Shown piece by piece: positions 49,917 through 59,835 of a stretch of DNA of 64,000 nt. Numbering within the stretch: the stretch's first letter is position 1; each line of letters begins with the position of its first letter. The stretch is from Pelagibacteraceae bacterium AG-325-E08. GTDB lineage: Bacteria > Pseudomonadota > Alphaproteobacteria > Pelagibacterales > Pelagibacteraceae. The notes below the pieces were generated by a model that saw only the letters and a program-made list of their open reading frames with translations, searched no databases and had not been told where the DNA came from. A program made the position numbers and the translations under genes. The stretch lies in contig QBYE01000005.1 of NCBI GenBank assembly GCA_003282985.1, positions 1 through 64,000 on the forward strand, read 5' to 3'.

Positions 49917-52586
49917 ATGAAACCAGGTACAAAAAATTCATACAATTCATTAACAGATTTAAAGATTAATAATAAAGACTTTAAAATTTTTTCTTTATCT
50001 AAAGCTGAGACTAATGGCCTAGATGGTATATCAAAGCTACCCAAATCCCTTAAGGTATTACTTGAAAATCTTTTAAGATATGAAGATGACTTGTCAGTTA
50101 CTAAAAATCAAATTGAAGCAATAAAAAATTGGCTAAAAGAAAAAAAATCTAAAACTGAAATAGCATATAGACCAGCAAGAGTTTTACTTCAAGACTATAC
50201 TGGAATACCTGCAGTAGCAGATCTTGCTGCTATGCGAGAAGCTGTTAAGGACAAAAATAAAGATCCAAATACAATTAACCCTCTTTCAGCTGTAGACCTT
50301 GTTATTGACCACTCGGTACAAGTAGACCAATCTGCAAAAGCAGACTCTTTTGATAAAAATGTTGAAATTGAATTTAATAGAAATGGAGAACGATACTCTT
50401 TTCTTAAATGGGGACAACAGGCATTTAATAACTTTAGAATAGTTCCACCAGGAACGGGGATTTGTCATCAAGTTAATCTTGAATATCTTTCAAAAGTTGT
50501 TTGGTCAGCTGAGTACGAAGGTCAAAATTATTTATTTCCTGATACACTTGTTGGTACAGATAGTCATACAACAATGGTTAATGGCTTGTCTGTTTTAGGA
50601 TGGGGTGTTGGAGGTATAGAAGCAGAAGCAGGAATGTTAGGTCAGCCAATATCTATGTTAATTCCAGAAGTTATTGGTTTTGAAGTAAAAAATAAAATGC
50701 CTGAGGGCACTACAGCTACCGACTTAGTTTTAACAGTTGTTAAGATGTTAAGAGATAAGGGTGTTGTTGGAAAATTTGTAGAGTTTTATGGTGATGGTTT
50801 GAAGAATTTAACTCTAGCTGATCGAGCAACAATAGCAAATATGGCTCCAGAGTATGGTGCAACGTGTGGATTTTTTCCAATAGATGATGAGACATTAAAA
50901 TATTTAAAATTTTCTGGAAGAGATCAGTCCACAGTAAAAATAGTGGAGGAGTATGCAAAAGCTCAAGGATTATGGGCGAGTGATGATATTGAATTTACAG
51001 ATGCTTTAACTCTGGATATGTCTACAATAGTACCTACAATTTCTGGACCAAAAAGACCTCAAGACAAAGTTTTGCTAACTGATGCATCAACAAGCTTTAA
51101 AAAAAGTTTTAAAGAAATAACTAATAAAAAAGATTTCTCAATAGCTAAAGTTCCTAATACTGATTATGAAATAAAAGATGGATCTATTCTAATTGCAGCA
51201 ATTACATCTTGCACAAATACTTCAAATCCAAACGTTCTTATAGGAGCAGGTTTGCTTGCAAAAAAAGCTGTAGAGCTTGGTCTTGATGTAAAACCTTGGG
51301 TAAAAACTTCGTTAGCTCCAGGGTCTCAAGTGGTTACAGATTATTTAGCCAAAGCTGGCTTAAACATTTATTTAGACAAATTAGGTTTTAATTTGGTTGG
51401 TTATGGCTGCACTACATGCATTGGAAATTCTGGTCCATTGGCAGATAATATAGTTGAAGCTATCCAAAAAGAAGATATTTACGGTGTTTCAGTTTTATCT
51501 GGAAATAGAAATTTTGAAGGAAGAATTTCTCCTCATATTAAAGCAAATTATTTAGCATCTCCTCCTTTAGTAGTTGCTTATGCTTTAGCGGGACATATGG
51601 AATTTGATTTGTACAAAGACTCTTTTGGAAAAGGTAAAAATGGAAATGATATTTTTATGAAAGATATTTGGCCGACTAATAAAGAAATAGAAGAAACTCT
51701 TAAATCATCTTTAAACGCTGAAATGTTTGTTAAAAGATACTCAAATGTTTCTGAAGGACCAAAACAGTGGCAAGAAATCAAAACAGAAAAAACAAGCATT
51801 TATAATTGGGAAGAAAATTCTACCTATGTAAAAAAACCTCCTTTTTTTGACAACCTTCCAGATGAACCAGAGGGTTTTCAAGAAATTAAAGATGCTAGAC
51901 CATTACTGATCTTAGGTGATATGGTCACGACAGATCACATTTCACCCGCTGGAAATATTCAGAAAGAAAGCCCTACTGGTGAATATTTTATGAAACATCA
52001 AATATTACCCAAAGATTATAATTCCTATGGTTCAAGAAGAGGTAATCATGAAGTCATGATGAGAGGAACTTTTGCTAATATAAGAATTAGGAATGAAATG
52101 GCCCCAGGTACAGAGGGGGGTTTTACTAAGCTATACCCTGAAGATAAAGTAATGCCAATTTATGATGCAGTTGTGGAATATAAAAAAAGAGGAACAGACC
52201 TAGTTGTTATTGGAGGCAAAGAGTATGGAACAGGTTCTTCTAGAGATTGGGCTGCTAAAGGAACAAAACTATTAGGAGTAAAAACTGTAATTGCTGAAAG
52301 CTTTGAAAGAATTCATAGATCAAATTTGATTGGTATGGGTATTTTACCATTACAATTTATTGATAAAATAGATAGAAAAAAACTTAATTTAATTGGATCT
52401 GAGTTAATAAGTGTAATGGAAATTGAAAATGGAATTAACCCTTCTGATAAGATTAAGGTTGAAATAAAGTATGCCTCAGGAGAGATCAAAAAGATTCAAA
52501 CATTATGTAGGATCGATACTAAAAATGAATTAGAGTATTATAAAAACGGAGGCATATTACAATATGTCCTTAGAAATATGATTTAA
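49917..52586 (+). CDS. acnA: Aconitate hydratase
   Basis: DYTGIPAVADLAAMREA, VGTDSHTTMVNGLSVLGWGVGGIEAEA, SCTNTSNPNVLIGAGLLAKKA, YGTGSSRDWAAKGT. Confidence 0.97.
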   Translation: MKPGTKNSYNSLTDLKINNKDFKIFSLSKAETNGLDGISKLPKSLKVLLENLLRYEDDLSVTKNQIEAIKNWLKEKKSKTEIAYRPARVLLQDYTGIPAVADLAAMREAVKDKNKDPNTINPLSAVDLVIDHSVQVDQSAKADSFDKNVEIEFNRNGERYSFLKWGQQAFNNFRIVPPGTGICHQVNLEYLSKVVWSAEYEGQNYLFPDTLVGTDSHTTMVNGLSVLGWGVGGIEAEAGMLGQPISMLIPEVIGFEVKNKMPEGTTATDLVLTVVKMLRDKGVVGKFVEFYGDGLKNLTLADRATIANMAPEYGATCGFFPIDDETLKYLKFSGRDQSTVKIVEEYAKAQGLWASDDIEFTDALTLDMSTIVPTISGPKRPQDKVLLTDASTSFKKSFKEITNKKDFSIAKVPNTDYEIKDGSILIAAITSCTNTSNPNVLIGAGLLAKKAVELGLDVKPWVKTSLAPGSQVVTDYLAKAGLNIYLDKLGFNLVGYGCTTCIGNSGPLADNIVEAIQKEDIYGVSVLSGNRNFEGRISPHIKANYLASPPLVVAYALAGHMEFDLYKDSFGKGKNGNDIFMKDIWPTNKEIEETLKSSLNAEMFVKRYSNVSEGPKQWQEIKTEKTSIYNWEENSTYVKKPPFFDNLPDEPEGFQEIKDARPLLILGDMVTTDHISPAGNIQKESPTGEYFMKHQILPKDYNSYGSRRGNHEVMMRGTFANIRIRNEMAPGTEGGFTKLYPEDKVMPIYDAVVEYKKRGTDLVVIGGKEYGTGSSRDWAAKGTKLLGVKTVIAESFERIHRSNLIGMGILPLQFIDKIDRKKLNLIGSELISVMEIENGINPSDKIKVEIKYASGEIKKIQTLCRIDTKNELEYYKNGGILQYVLRNMI

Positions 52587-52588
52587 AT

Positions 52589-53233
52589 ATGGATGAAGAA
52601 ATCTCAATAATTGATAGCAATACAAGAAATCAAAAAATTAAAGATTTTTTTATAAATAATAAAAAAATATTAGCAACAATTACAATTTTTTTAATATTTT
52701 CAATATTAAGTTTTTACATATATCAAATTTATAAAGACCAACATAAAGAGAAGATTTCAAATAGATATAATAGTGCAATAATTGAACATAAGAACGGTGA
52801 TGACTCTAAAATTATCTTTGAGATGAAAGAAATTATTGAGGATAAAAACAGCACATATTCTCCTTTGGCACTATATTATTTGATCGACGAAAATTTGATA
52901 AAAGACAAAAATGAAATTAATTATTTATTTGATGTTCTTATAAATAAAACTTCCTTAGATTATGAAATTAAAAATCTTATAATATATAAAAAGGCTCTTT
53001 TTAATGCTGATACGACTAATGAAAATGAATTATTGAATATATTGAACCCCATCATTAATTCAAAAAGCATTTGGAAGTCACATGGATTATATTTATTGGC
53101 AGAATATTTTTACTCAAAAAATGAAAAACAAAAGTCAAAAGAATTTTTTAATCAAATACTAAATACAAAAAATGCTAATACGGATATAATAAAAGAAACC
53201 CAAAAAAGATTAAACCGAGATCTTAGTGAATAA
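52589..53233 (+). CDS. YfgM/TPR-like membrane-anchored protein
   Basis: N-terminal TM followed by helical region, directly upstream of BamB-like gene. Confidence 0.6.
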   Translation: MDEEISIIDSNTRNQKIKDFFINNKKILATITIFLIFSILSFYIYQIYKDQHKEKISNRYNSAIIEHKNGDDSKIIFEMKEIIEDKNSTYSPLALYYLIDENLIKDKNEINYLFDVLINKTSLDYEIKNLIIYKKALFNADTTNENELLNILNPIINSKSIWKSHGLYLLAEYFYSKNEKQKSKEFFNQILNTKNANTDIIKETQKRLNRDLSE

Positions 53234-54524
53234 ACTATTAATATTTATCTTAATTTCTTTTCTTCTAAATAATTGTTCATTAAACAAGAATTCAAAACTA
53301 TGGAATGAGAAAGAAAAAATTGAAAATGTAAACAAGAATTTAAAAAAAATTCTTGTTGAAAAAGAAAATGTAGTGAGTGAATTAAATGCTTCATTAAAAT
53401 TAAACTTGTCTAAAAGTCAAAATAATAAAAAAACTAATAATAAACTCAATAACTTTGGATCACTGGAATATGAAGGACATCTTAATAAAATTGCAACTCA
53501 TAAATTTTCAAAATTTGAAAATTTTGCGCAATCTAATTTTGAACCATTATTTTTAGATAATGGTTTAATATTTTTTAATAAAAAAGGAGACATCATAAGA
53601 ATTGATGAAAATAAAAAAATTTCTTGGAAAAAAAATTATTATTCTAAAAATGAAAAAAAATTAAATCTAATTTTGTCACTTTCTTTGGTAAATAATAACT
53701 TAATAGTAGCTGATAACGTGTCAAAAATCTTTTCAATTAATAGCAATTCAGGAGATTTAATATGGTCTAATAAAAGTGATTATCCATTTAATTCAGAAAT
53801 AAAAATTAAAGATAACAAATTTTTTGTAGTTGATTATAAAAATATTTTAAGATGTTTTTATTTAAATGATGGTTCTGAATGTTGGAATGTACAGACAGAA
53901 GACTCTTTTACTGTTTCAAAATCAAAATTTTCGTTAATAATTAAAGATAACTTAATTATTTTTAATAATTCAATAGGGGATATTACAGCAGTTGACATAT
54001 CCTCAGGATTAATACAATGGCAACTTCCCACCCAAAAAAGCACTATTACTAATGAGACGTATAATTTTAACTACTCAAAATTAATAAGTGATGGTAATTC
54101 AATTTATTTTTCAAATAATAAAGATCAATTTTATTCAGTTGATTTGAAAACTGGAACAACTAATTGGATTAATGAAATTAATTCTATTTTAACACCTATT
54201 ATAGTTGATGATTTTATTTTTACCGTTTCAAATAGTGGACATCTTTTTACTCTTCAAAACAAACAGGGTAATATAATTAAGATTAACAATCTTTATAAAA
54301 ATTATGATCAAAAAAAAAGAAAGAATTTAAAACCAACAGGTTTTTCTATTGGTAGTAATAAACTTTATCTAAGTAATTCAGATGGAAGTTTAATAATAAT
54401 AAATTTAAATTCAGGAGATGTGTTAAAAGCTGAAAAAGTTGCTCGCAACTTTATATCGAAACCTTACATTCAAGGTGGAAATTTATTTGTTGTTAAAAAT
54501 GGATCTATAATTCAATATGATTAA
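53226..54524 (+). CDS. bamB: PQQ-like beta-propeller lipoprotein (BamB-like)
   Basis: Lipobox-like ISFLLNNCS; repeated blades (NSGDLIWSNKSD, SSGLIQWQLP, KTGTTNWINE); GTG start. Confidence 0.75.
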   Translation: MNKLLIFILISFLLNNCSLNKNSKLWNEKEKIENVNKNLKKILVEKENVVSELNASLKLNLSKSQNNKKTNNKLNNFGSLEYEGHLNKIATHKFSKFENFAQSNFEPLFLDNGLIFFNKKGDIIRIDENKKISWKKNYYSKNEKKLNLILSLSLVNNNLIVADNVSKIFSINSNSGDLIWSNKSDYPFNSEIKIKDNKFFVVDYKNILRCFYLNDGSECWNVQTEDSFTVSKSKFSLIIKDNLIIFNNSIGDITAVDISSGLIQWQLPTQKSTITNETYNFNYSKLISDGNSIYFSNNKDQFYSVDLKTGTTNWINEINSILTPIIVDDFIFTVSNSGHLFTLQNKQGNIIKINNLYKNYDQKKRKNLKPTGFSIGSNKLYLSNSDGSLIIINLNSGDVLKAEKVARNFISKPYIQGGNLFVVKNGSIIQYD

Positions 54525-54526
54525 AT

Positions 54527-54955
54527 ATGTTTTTAAGATTCTTAGAAAAAATTGGAAGAAAAAAAGTTGTTTTAGATAGAGGACCCTCCCATCCTAGATA
54601 TGCTGAAGCTAAACCATGGATGAATAGGTACTATGTTCTTTTGAGACATAGACCAAAATGGTTTCCCTTTAACATCTTGATCCATGAAATGTTGGCTGAT
54701 GATCATGGAGACGGAGTTCATAATCATACATTTCCTTATATTACGATAATATTAAGAGGAGGTTATTGGGAAACTTTGACCACAGGAAAATTTTGGAGAC
54801 CACCAGGATACATTGGTTTTAGATCAGCTAATAATTTACATAGAGTTGATTTAAAACCTGGTACGAAGCCTTTAACTATATTTATTTCAGGTCCTTTTGG
54901 ATTGAGACGTGGACCAAGATCAGAGTACGGAATAGATTTTAAAACAAAAAAATGA
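54527..54955 (+). CDS. Cupin-like conserved hypothetical protein
   Basis: HGDGVHNHTFPYITIILRGGYWE ... GYIGFRSANNLHRVDLKPGTKPLTIFISGP. Confidence 0.6.
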   Translation: MFLRFLEKIGRKKVVLDRGPSHPRYAEAKPWMNRYYVLLRHRPKWFPFNILIHEMLADDHGDGVHNHTFPYITIILRGGYWETLTTGKFWRPPGYIGFRSANNLHRVDLKPGTKPLTIFISGPFGLRRGPRSEYGIDFKTKK

Positions 54956-55998
54956 ATTTAAACAAATTATTTTTAAATCATTGTGAAGATAAGCAATATG
55001 AAATTAATCAAAATCAAATTGATATAATAGATAAACTTAAGGAATTCTATTCAAGTAATTTTAATCAAAATTTTCTAAAAAAATTTTTTAAAAAAGAGAA
55101 GAACAAATTAGGATTCTACTTAGTTGGAGATGTAGGAGTTGGTAAAACGATGATTCTTAATTTTTTTTTTAAAACATTAAAGGAAAAAAAATTGAGACTT
55201 CATTTTAATGAATTTATGATTAAATTTCATAATCATATTTTTGAAAATAAAGATAAGGAAAATGGAATCAAAAATTTTGTAAAAGATTTAAGTAAAAAAA
55301 CTGAAATTCTTTACTTTGATGAATTTCAAGTCACTAATATCGTTGATGCAATGATTTTAGGAAGATTGTTTGAAAAGATATTTGAGGAAAATATTAAAGT
55401 TATTTTTTCGTCAAATATACTTATAAAAGACCTTTATAAAGATGGTTTGCAAAGAGATCAATTTATTCCATTTATTAAAATTTTAGAAAATTATTGTTTT
55501 CAGAAGGAACTATTAATTGATGAGGATTATCGCTCAAGTAAAAATGTGAATTTAGAAAGATTTTTATCTCCAATTGATAAATCAACAAATTTTATATTTA
55601 ATAAATATTTTAGAAAAGTTACTAAGAATAAAAAAAAGACACTAAAAATTTTAGAAATAAAAGGACGTCAATTAAGATTAGAAAATTTTTATGATGGAGT
55701 TATAAAATTTAACTTTGATGAATTATTTGATAAAAACTTAGGATCTGAGGATTATATAGCGATCGCTGATATTAGTGACTTTATCTTTATTATAAACTTA
55801 CCTAAATTTGATAAAAATAATTCTAATCAACAACAAAGATTTATTACTTTTATTGATATTATTTATGAAAAAAGAATTCCATTAATGATTACATCTGAGG
55901 AAAATTTAAAATTTTTAGAATCATCTAATAATTTGAATGAACCATTTAAAAGAACCATCAGTCGATTACATGAACTAACCTCAAAGAATTATTCATAG
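54952..55998 (+). CDS. zapE: AFG1/ZapE-like ATPase
   Basis: GFYLVGDVGVGKTMILNFFF, LYFDEFQVTNIVDAMILGRLFEKIF, ISRLHEL. Confidence 0.9.
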   Translation: MNLNKLFLNHCEDKQYEINQNQIDIIDKLKEFYSSNFNQNFLKKFFKKEKNKLGFYLVGDVGVGKTMILNFFFKTLKEKKLRLHFNEFMIKFHNHIFENKDKENGIKNFVKDLSKKTEILYFDEFQVTNIVDAMILGRLFEKIFEENIKVIFSSNILIKDLYKDGLQRDQFIPFIKILENYCFQKELLIDEDYRSSKNVNLERFLSPIDKSTNFIFNKYFRKVTKNKKKTLKILEIKGRQLRLENFYDGVIKFNFDELFDKNLGSEDYIAIADISDFIFIINLPKFDKNNSNQQQRFITFIDIIYEKRIPLMITSEENLKFLESSNNLNEPFKRTISRLHELTSKNYS

Positions 55999-56001
55999 AA
56001 A

Positions 56002-56421
56002 ATGAGACAAGAATTTTTGAATTATCAAATCAATACAAATGGTCAACAGCTTTACGAGTTCACTTCAGAAATTGTTCAATGGGTAAACAAAAATAAATTT
56101 AAAAATGGTATTTTAAATTTAAATATTCAACATACTAGCGCATCATTAGTTGTTCAAGAAAATGCAGATCCAGATGTTCGAACAGATTTAATAAATTATT
56201 TTGATAAACTTGTTCCAATGGATAAATCTCTTTATATTCATACCACAGAAGGTAAAGATGATATGCCAGCTCATATTAAATCCTCTTTAACAAATAATCA
56301 GATAACTTTAAGCATTAAAAATAGCAAAATTATACTTGGAACATGGCAGGGATTATATCTTTTTGAACATAGATTAGATCCTCAAATAAGAAAAATTTTA
56401 TTCCATTTTTTAGGTGATTAA
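56002..56421 (+). CDS. YjbQ/UPF0047 family protein
   Basis: LNIQHTSASLVVQENADPDVRTDL, DDMPAHIKSSLT, LGTWQGLYLFEHR. Confidence 0.92.
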   Translation: MRQEFLNYQINTNGQQLYEFTSEIVQWVNKNKFKNGILNLNIQHTSASLVVQENADPDVRTDLINYFDKLVPMDKSLYIHTTEGKDDMPAHIKSSLTNNQITLSIKNSKIILGTWQGLYLFEHRLDPQIRKILFHFLGD

Positions 56422-56426
56422 AATTT

Positions 56427-56888
56427 TTATCGGTATGGATCGTAAGCCCACTGTAATATTGCTTGTCTTTGTCTCTTTCTACATCCTAAGTCACCTTTTT
56501 CACAATTTTTTTCTATTGCCAAAACGTGTCTTCTAAAGTTTTTCCATCTTTTAATTTGGATTTCGTCTATATGAGGAATTCTTCTTCCATTAGTATATCT
56601 ACAATACCATTGAAACCAACCCAGAGGATCCTCTTTGAAAATCCATCCCTTTTCAATCCAGTGTTCTCTTGATAATCCTGATACCACTTTAAATCTATTG
56701 AGATTAACATCAAAAGTTTTGCTAATTTTTACGTTTTTAAACCATATTTTTGGATATTCTTTTACATTTAATCCAAAATAAGATCCTCCAAACACTCCTA
56801 ACTCCATCATTCTTTTTGGTGTTAATTCTGGCTTAAAAATTTTATAAAAATCTAAATTATCGACTTTCTTTTTTAAAATTTTTTTCAT
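56427..56888 (-). CDS. Conserved hypothetical protein
   Basis: 153 aa; LGWFQWYCRYTNGRRIPHIDEIQIKRWKNFRRH and RQRQAILQWAYDPYR motifs. Confidence 0.7.
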   Translation of the reverse strand: MKKILKKKVDNLDFYKIFKPELTPKRMMELGVFGGSYFGLNVKEYPKIWFKNVKISKTFDVNLNRFKVVSGLSREHWIEKGWIFKEDPLGWFQWYCRYTNGRRIPHIDEIQIKRWKNFRRHVLAIEKNCEKGDLGCRKRQRQAILQWAYDPYR

Positions 56889-56900
56889 TAAAACACTATT

Positions 56901-58028
56901 TTATTGATTTATTAATTTTTGATACATTTCTTTGTCTGTATCTCCCTCACATCCAATTAGTAAAACATTTGAATTTTTATTTAGTTGCATTTTTTCTTTT
57001 ATTTTCTCATTTTCACAACTTGAAATTAAACTTATTACTCCCGGTGTTGAGTTTTCTCCTGCAATAATTTTTTCATCACTAAAGTTTGCATTTCCAAGTA
57101 ATTTCATAGTTTTTGCAATATCATCATCTGGTAAACTAATACAATATTTAACTGAATTTTTTAATATTTCCCATGGGACCAAAGATACTTCTCCACAAGA
57201 CATTCCACCCATTAAACTTTCTCTTATAATGTCAATTTTTTCTATTTTGCCTGTTCTAATGCTTTCCAAAACACATGCTGCACTATCAGGTTCTACAACT
57301 ACAGTTATTGGTATATTTTTAAGATATCTTGCAACACCAGCAATCATTGCTCCAGCCATACCACCCACACCTGCTTGTAAAATTATGTGAGAAATTTTGT
57401 TATGATCAAGCTGGTCAACAATTTCTTTCATCATAACTGCATATCCAGCCATAGTATATTTTGGAACAGTAATATATTCTTTCCAAGCAACATCTTGAAT
57501 TATCTGCCAATTATTTTTGGTTGATTGTTTAATACATTCAATTAATGAACTTTCATAATTACCTTTTACTTTAATTACATCTGCGCCGAGATCAGACATC
57601 ACTTTACCTCTAGCATCGGTAACATATTCACTAATAAAAATTTTGCATTTAAGACCTAGTCTTTTAGCACCCCATGCTACTGATCTTCCATGATTACCTG
57701 CAGTCGCCGTTGCAACTATGATATCTTTATTTCCTTTTGTAACTTTTTCTACAGCATATGCCCCTCCAAGTGCTTTGAAAGACTTTAGGTCAAAACGTTT
57801 ACTCTCATCTTTATAAAAAATTTTATTTAGATTTAATTCTTTTGATAATTTATTTAATTCTACCAAAGGAGTTGGAGAATATCCTTTCCAATTAGATATT
57901 TTTGTATAAGCATCATCAATATCATCTTTGGATAATGAATTTAAAATTTGATTTTTGTTAAAAGAGAACTTTTGGTTTTCAAGAAATTCGGTAAGTTTCC
58001 ATAAATGACCATTAGACAAGATTGACAT
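56901..58028 (-). CDS. Diaminopropionate ammonia-lyase-like PLP enzyme (fold type II)
   Basis: FKALGGAYAV PLP Lys motif, ATATAGNHGRSVAWGAKRLG, LQAGVGGMAGAM. Confidence 0.82.
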   Translation of the reverse strand: MSILSNGHLWKLTEFLENQKFSFNKNQILNSLSKDDIDDAYTKISNWKGYSPTPLVELNKLSKELNLNKIFYKDESKRFDLKSFKALGGAYAVEKVTKGNKDIIVATATAGNHGRSVAWGAKRLGLKCKIFISEYVTDARGKVMSDLGADVIKVKGNYESSLIECIKQSTKNNWQIIQDVAWKEYITVPKYTMAGYAVMMKEIVDQLDHNKISHIILQAGVGGMAGAMIAGVARYLKNIPITVVVEPDSAACVLESIRTGKIEKIDIIRESLMGGMSCGEVSLVPWEILKNSVKYCISLPDDDIAKTMKLLGNANFSDEKIIAGENSTPGVISLISSCENEKIKEKMQLNKNSNVLLIGCEGDTDKEMYQKLINQ

Positions 58029-58031
58029 ATC

Positions 58032-59357
58032 TTAGCAGTCTAACGTATTATCTCTTTCCCACCTAGTAATAGCTTTTGTTTTGTCAAAATTTTCTTTTTG
58101 TTTAAATTGGTTAATTTCAGAATTTTTAAGTTTAATATAACTATTGATAACCTCTTTACCAAAAGCATCATTTATATCTTTATTACTTTTAAGTTTTTCA
58201 AGTGATTGATCTAATTCGTTTGGAAGCTTTGGAAGATTAGGATATTTTTTATGATCCTCATACATATTACAATCTAATGGTTTTCCTGGATCAATCTTAT
58301 TTTTTAAACCATCTAAACCTGCAGCTAATACACTAGCTTGTAACAAATATGGATTTACAGACCCATCCATTAACCTTAATTCAAATCTACCAGGATCTGG
58401 AATTCTAATCATGTGCGTTCTATTGTTGCCAGTATAGGAAATACTACTAGGTGACCATGATGCTCCAGATTTAGTTGGAGGAGCATTTATTCTTCGATAA
58501 CTATTTATTGTTGGATTAAAAAAAGCTGATAATGAAGATGCATTCTTTATTACACCTCCAAGAAAATTATAAGCCATTTTACTTAAACCTAAATTATTAG
58601 ATTTATCTAAAAACTTATTTTTTTTACCATCCCAAACTGAGATGTGAGCATGACACCCATTGCCAGTTAAATTTTCAAAAGGTTTTGGCATAAACGTTGC
58701 TCTTAATCCATGTTTTTCTGCAATCGTCTTTACCATAAATTTAAAGAAAGTATGTCTATCAGCTGTAACTAAACAGTCATCATAATCCCAATTCATTTCA
58801 AATTGACCATTAGCATCCTCATGATCATTTTGATAAGGACCCCATCCCATTTCAATCATGCAATCACAAATTTCTTTAATTAGATCATATCTTCTCATTA
58901 AAGCTGATTGATCATAACAAGGTTTTGACTGAGTATCTCTGGGGTCAGCTATTGAATTACCATCTGTTGAAATGAGAAAATATTCACATTCAACACCAGA
59001 TTTCATCTGTAGACCCTTTTTTTTAAGTTTTTTAATTTGATCTTTTAGCATTACTCTTGGTGATGCTTCCACAGGCTTTCCATTCATCCAAAGATCGGAT
59101 GCTAACCAACCAACTTCTTTATTCCATGGTAATTGAATTAAACTATCAGGGTCTGGAATACCAAACATATCAGAGTCAGCAGGTGACATATCTAACCAAG
59201 CAGCAAATCCAGCAAATCCTGCTCCAGCTTCTTGCATTTCTTTTATAGCTCTTGTAGGAACCAATTTTGATCTTAATACTCCAAATAAGTCAACAAAACT
59301 TATTAAGAAGTATTTTATTTTTTTTTCTTTCGCAATTTTAAATAAGTTTTTTGACAT
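58032..59357 (-). CDS. glnT: Type III (GlnT-like) glutamine synthetase / gamma-glutamylmethylamide synthetase-like
   Basis: GVECEYFLIS, NDHEDANGQFEMNWDYDD, GNGCHAHISVWD, INSYRRINAPPTKSGASWSPSSISYTGNNRTHMIRIP, RFELRLMDGSVNPYL. Confidence 0.88.
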   Translation of the reverse strand: MSKNLFKIAKEKKIKYFLISFVDLFGVLRSKLVPTRAIKEMQEAGAGFAGFAAWLDMSPADSDMFGIPDPDSLIQLPWNKEVGWLASDLWMNGKPVEASPRVMLKDQIKKLKKKGLQMKSGVECEYFLISTDGNSIADPRDTQSKPCYDQSALMRRYDLIKEICDCMIEMGWGPYQNDHEDANGQFEMNWDYDDCLVTADRHTFFKFMVKTIAEKHGLRATFMPKPFENLTGNGCHAHISVWDGKKNKFLDKSNNLGLSKMAYNFLGGVIKNASSLSAFFNPTINSYRRINAPPTKSGASWSPSSISYTGNNRTHMIRIPDPGRFELRLMDGSVNPYLLQASVLAAGLDGLKNKIDPGKPLDCNMYEDHKKYPNLPKLPNELDQSLEKLKSNKDINDAFGKEVINSYIKLKNSEINQFKQKENFDKTKAITRWERDNTLDC

Positions 59358-59374
59358 GAATTAAATTAACATAA

Positions 59375-59530
59375 TTACCTAAAAAAAGAAAAAATTGTTT
59401 CTCTATAATATATAAGGTTAACAACAATAATTATTAATATAGCTAAAATAACTCCATACTTCGATTTTGGAAAAGCAACACCTCGCATTTTGCTAGGTCT
59501 TAATTCTTTATTATTTTCTTCTTCTTGCAT
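59375..59530 (-). CDS. Candidate 51-aa single-TM small protein
   Basis: Minus-strand ORF MQEEENNKELRPSKMRGVAFPKSKYGVILAILIIIVVNLIYYRETIFSFFR; below the ORF-track size cutoff; fills the gap between glnT-like and the Amt operon. Confidence 0.6.
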   Translation of the reverse strand: MQEEENNKELRPSKMRGVAFPKSKYGVILAILIIIVVNLIYYRETIFSFFR

Positions 59531-59551
59531 TTTATGATTGAAAATTAAAAA

Positions 59552-59576
59552 GGGCGCTACAATTCAAGTAGCGCCC
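59552..59576 (-). terminator. Intrinsic terminator downstream of the Amt/small-protein pair
   Basis: gggcgctac-aattcaa-gtagcgccc perfect 9-bp stem; minus-strand U tract (ctttttaatttt). Confidence 0.87.
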
Positions 59577-59592
59577 AAATTTTTATTTTGTA

Positions 59593-59823
59593 TTACCATT
59601 CAGCAATGTTGCTTTTATGATCATTAGCACTATGTCTTTTTCTTGCCAATCTTTCGAGCTCTTCACTCTCAGATTTTGCAGTCAAAACATGCCAACCGAT
59701 CCATATAACAAAGCCTAGGATAACCAGTAGTGTTTCACTTGAACCAGCACCAGGATAAATAGCACCTGCAACTTCTTCTGCAGGTTTATTTAGGTGATCG
59801 ATCCAGTTTGTAACTGTAGCCAT
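59593..59823 (-). CDS. Small membrane protein co-encoded with Amt
   Basis: 76 aa, one central TM (ETLLVILGFVIWIGWHVLTA); 12-nt gap after amt; GA-rich SD (aggagataat) upstream. Confidence 0.75.
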   Translation of the reverse strand: MATVTNWIDHLNKPAEEVAGAIYPGAGSSETLLVILGFVIWIGWHVLTAKSESEELERLARKRHSANDHKSNIAEW

Positions 59824-59835
59824 ATATTATCTCCT

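Noticed and set aside
56932-57390. 152-aa plus-strand ORF opposite the DAPAL-like gene
   Set aside because: Antisense to a well-supported PLP enzyme; composition typical of reverse-complement translation.
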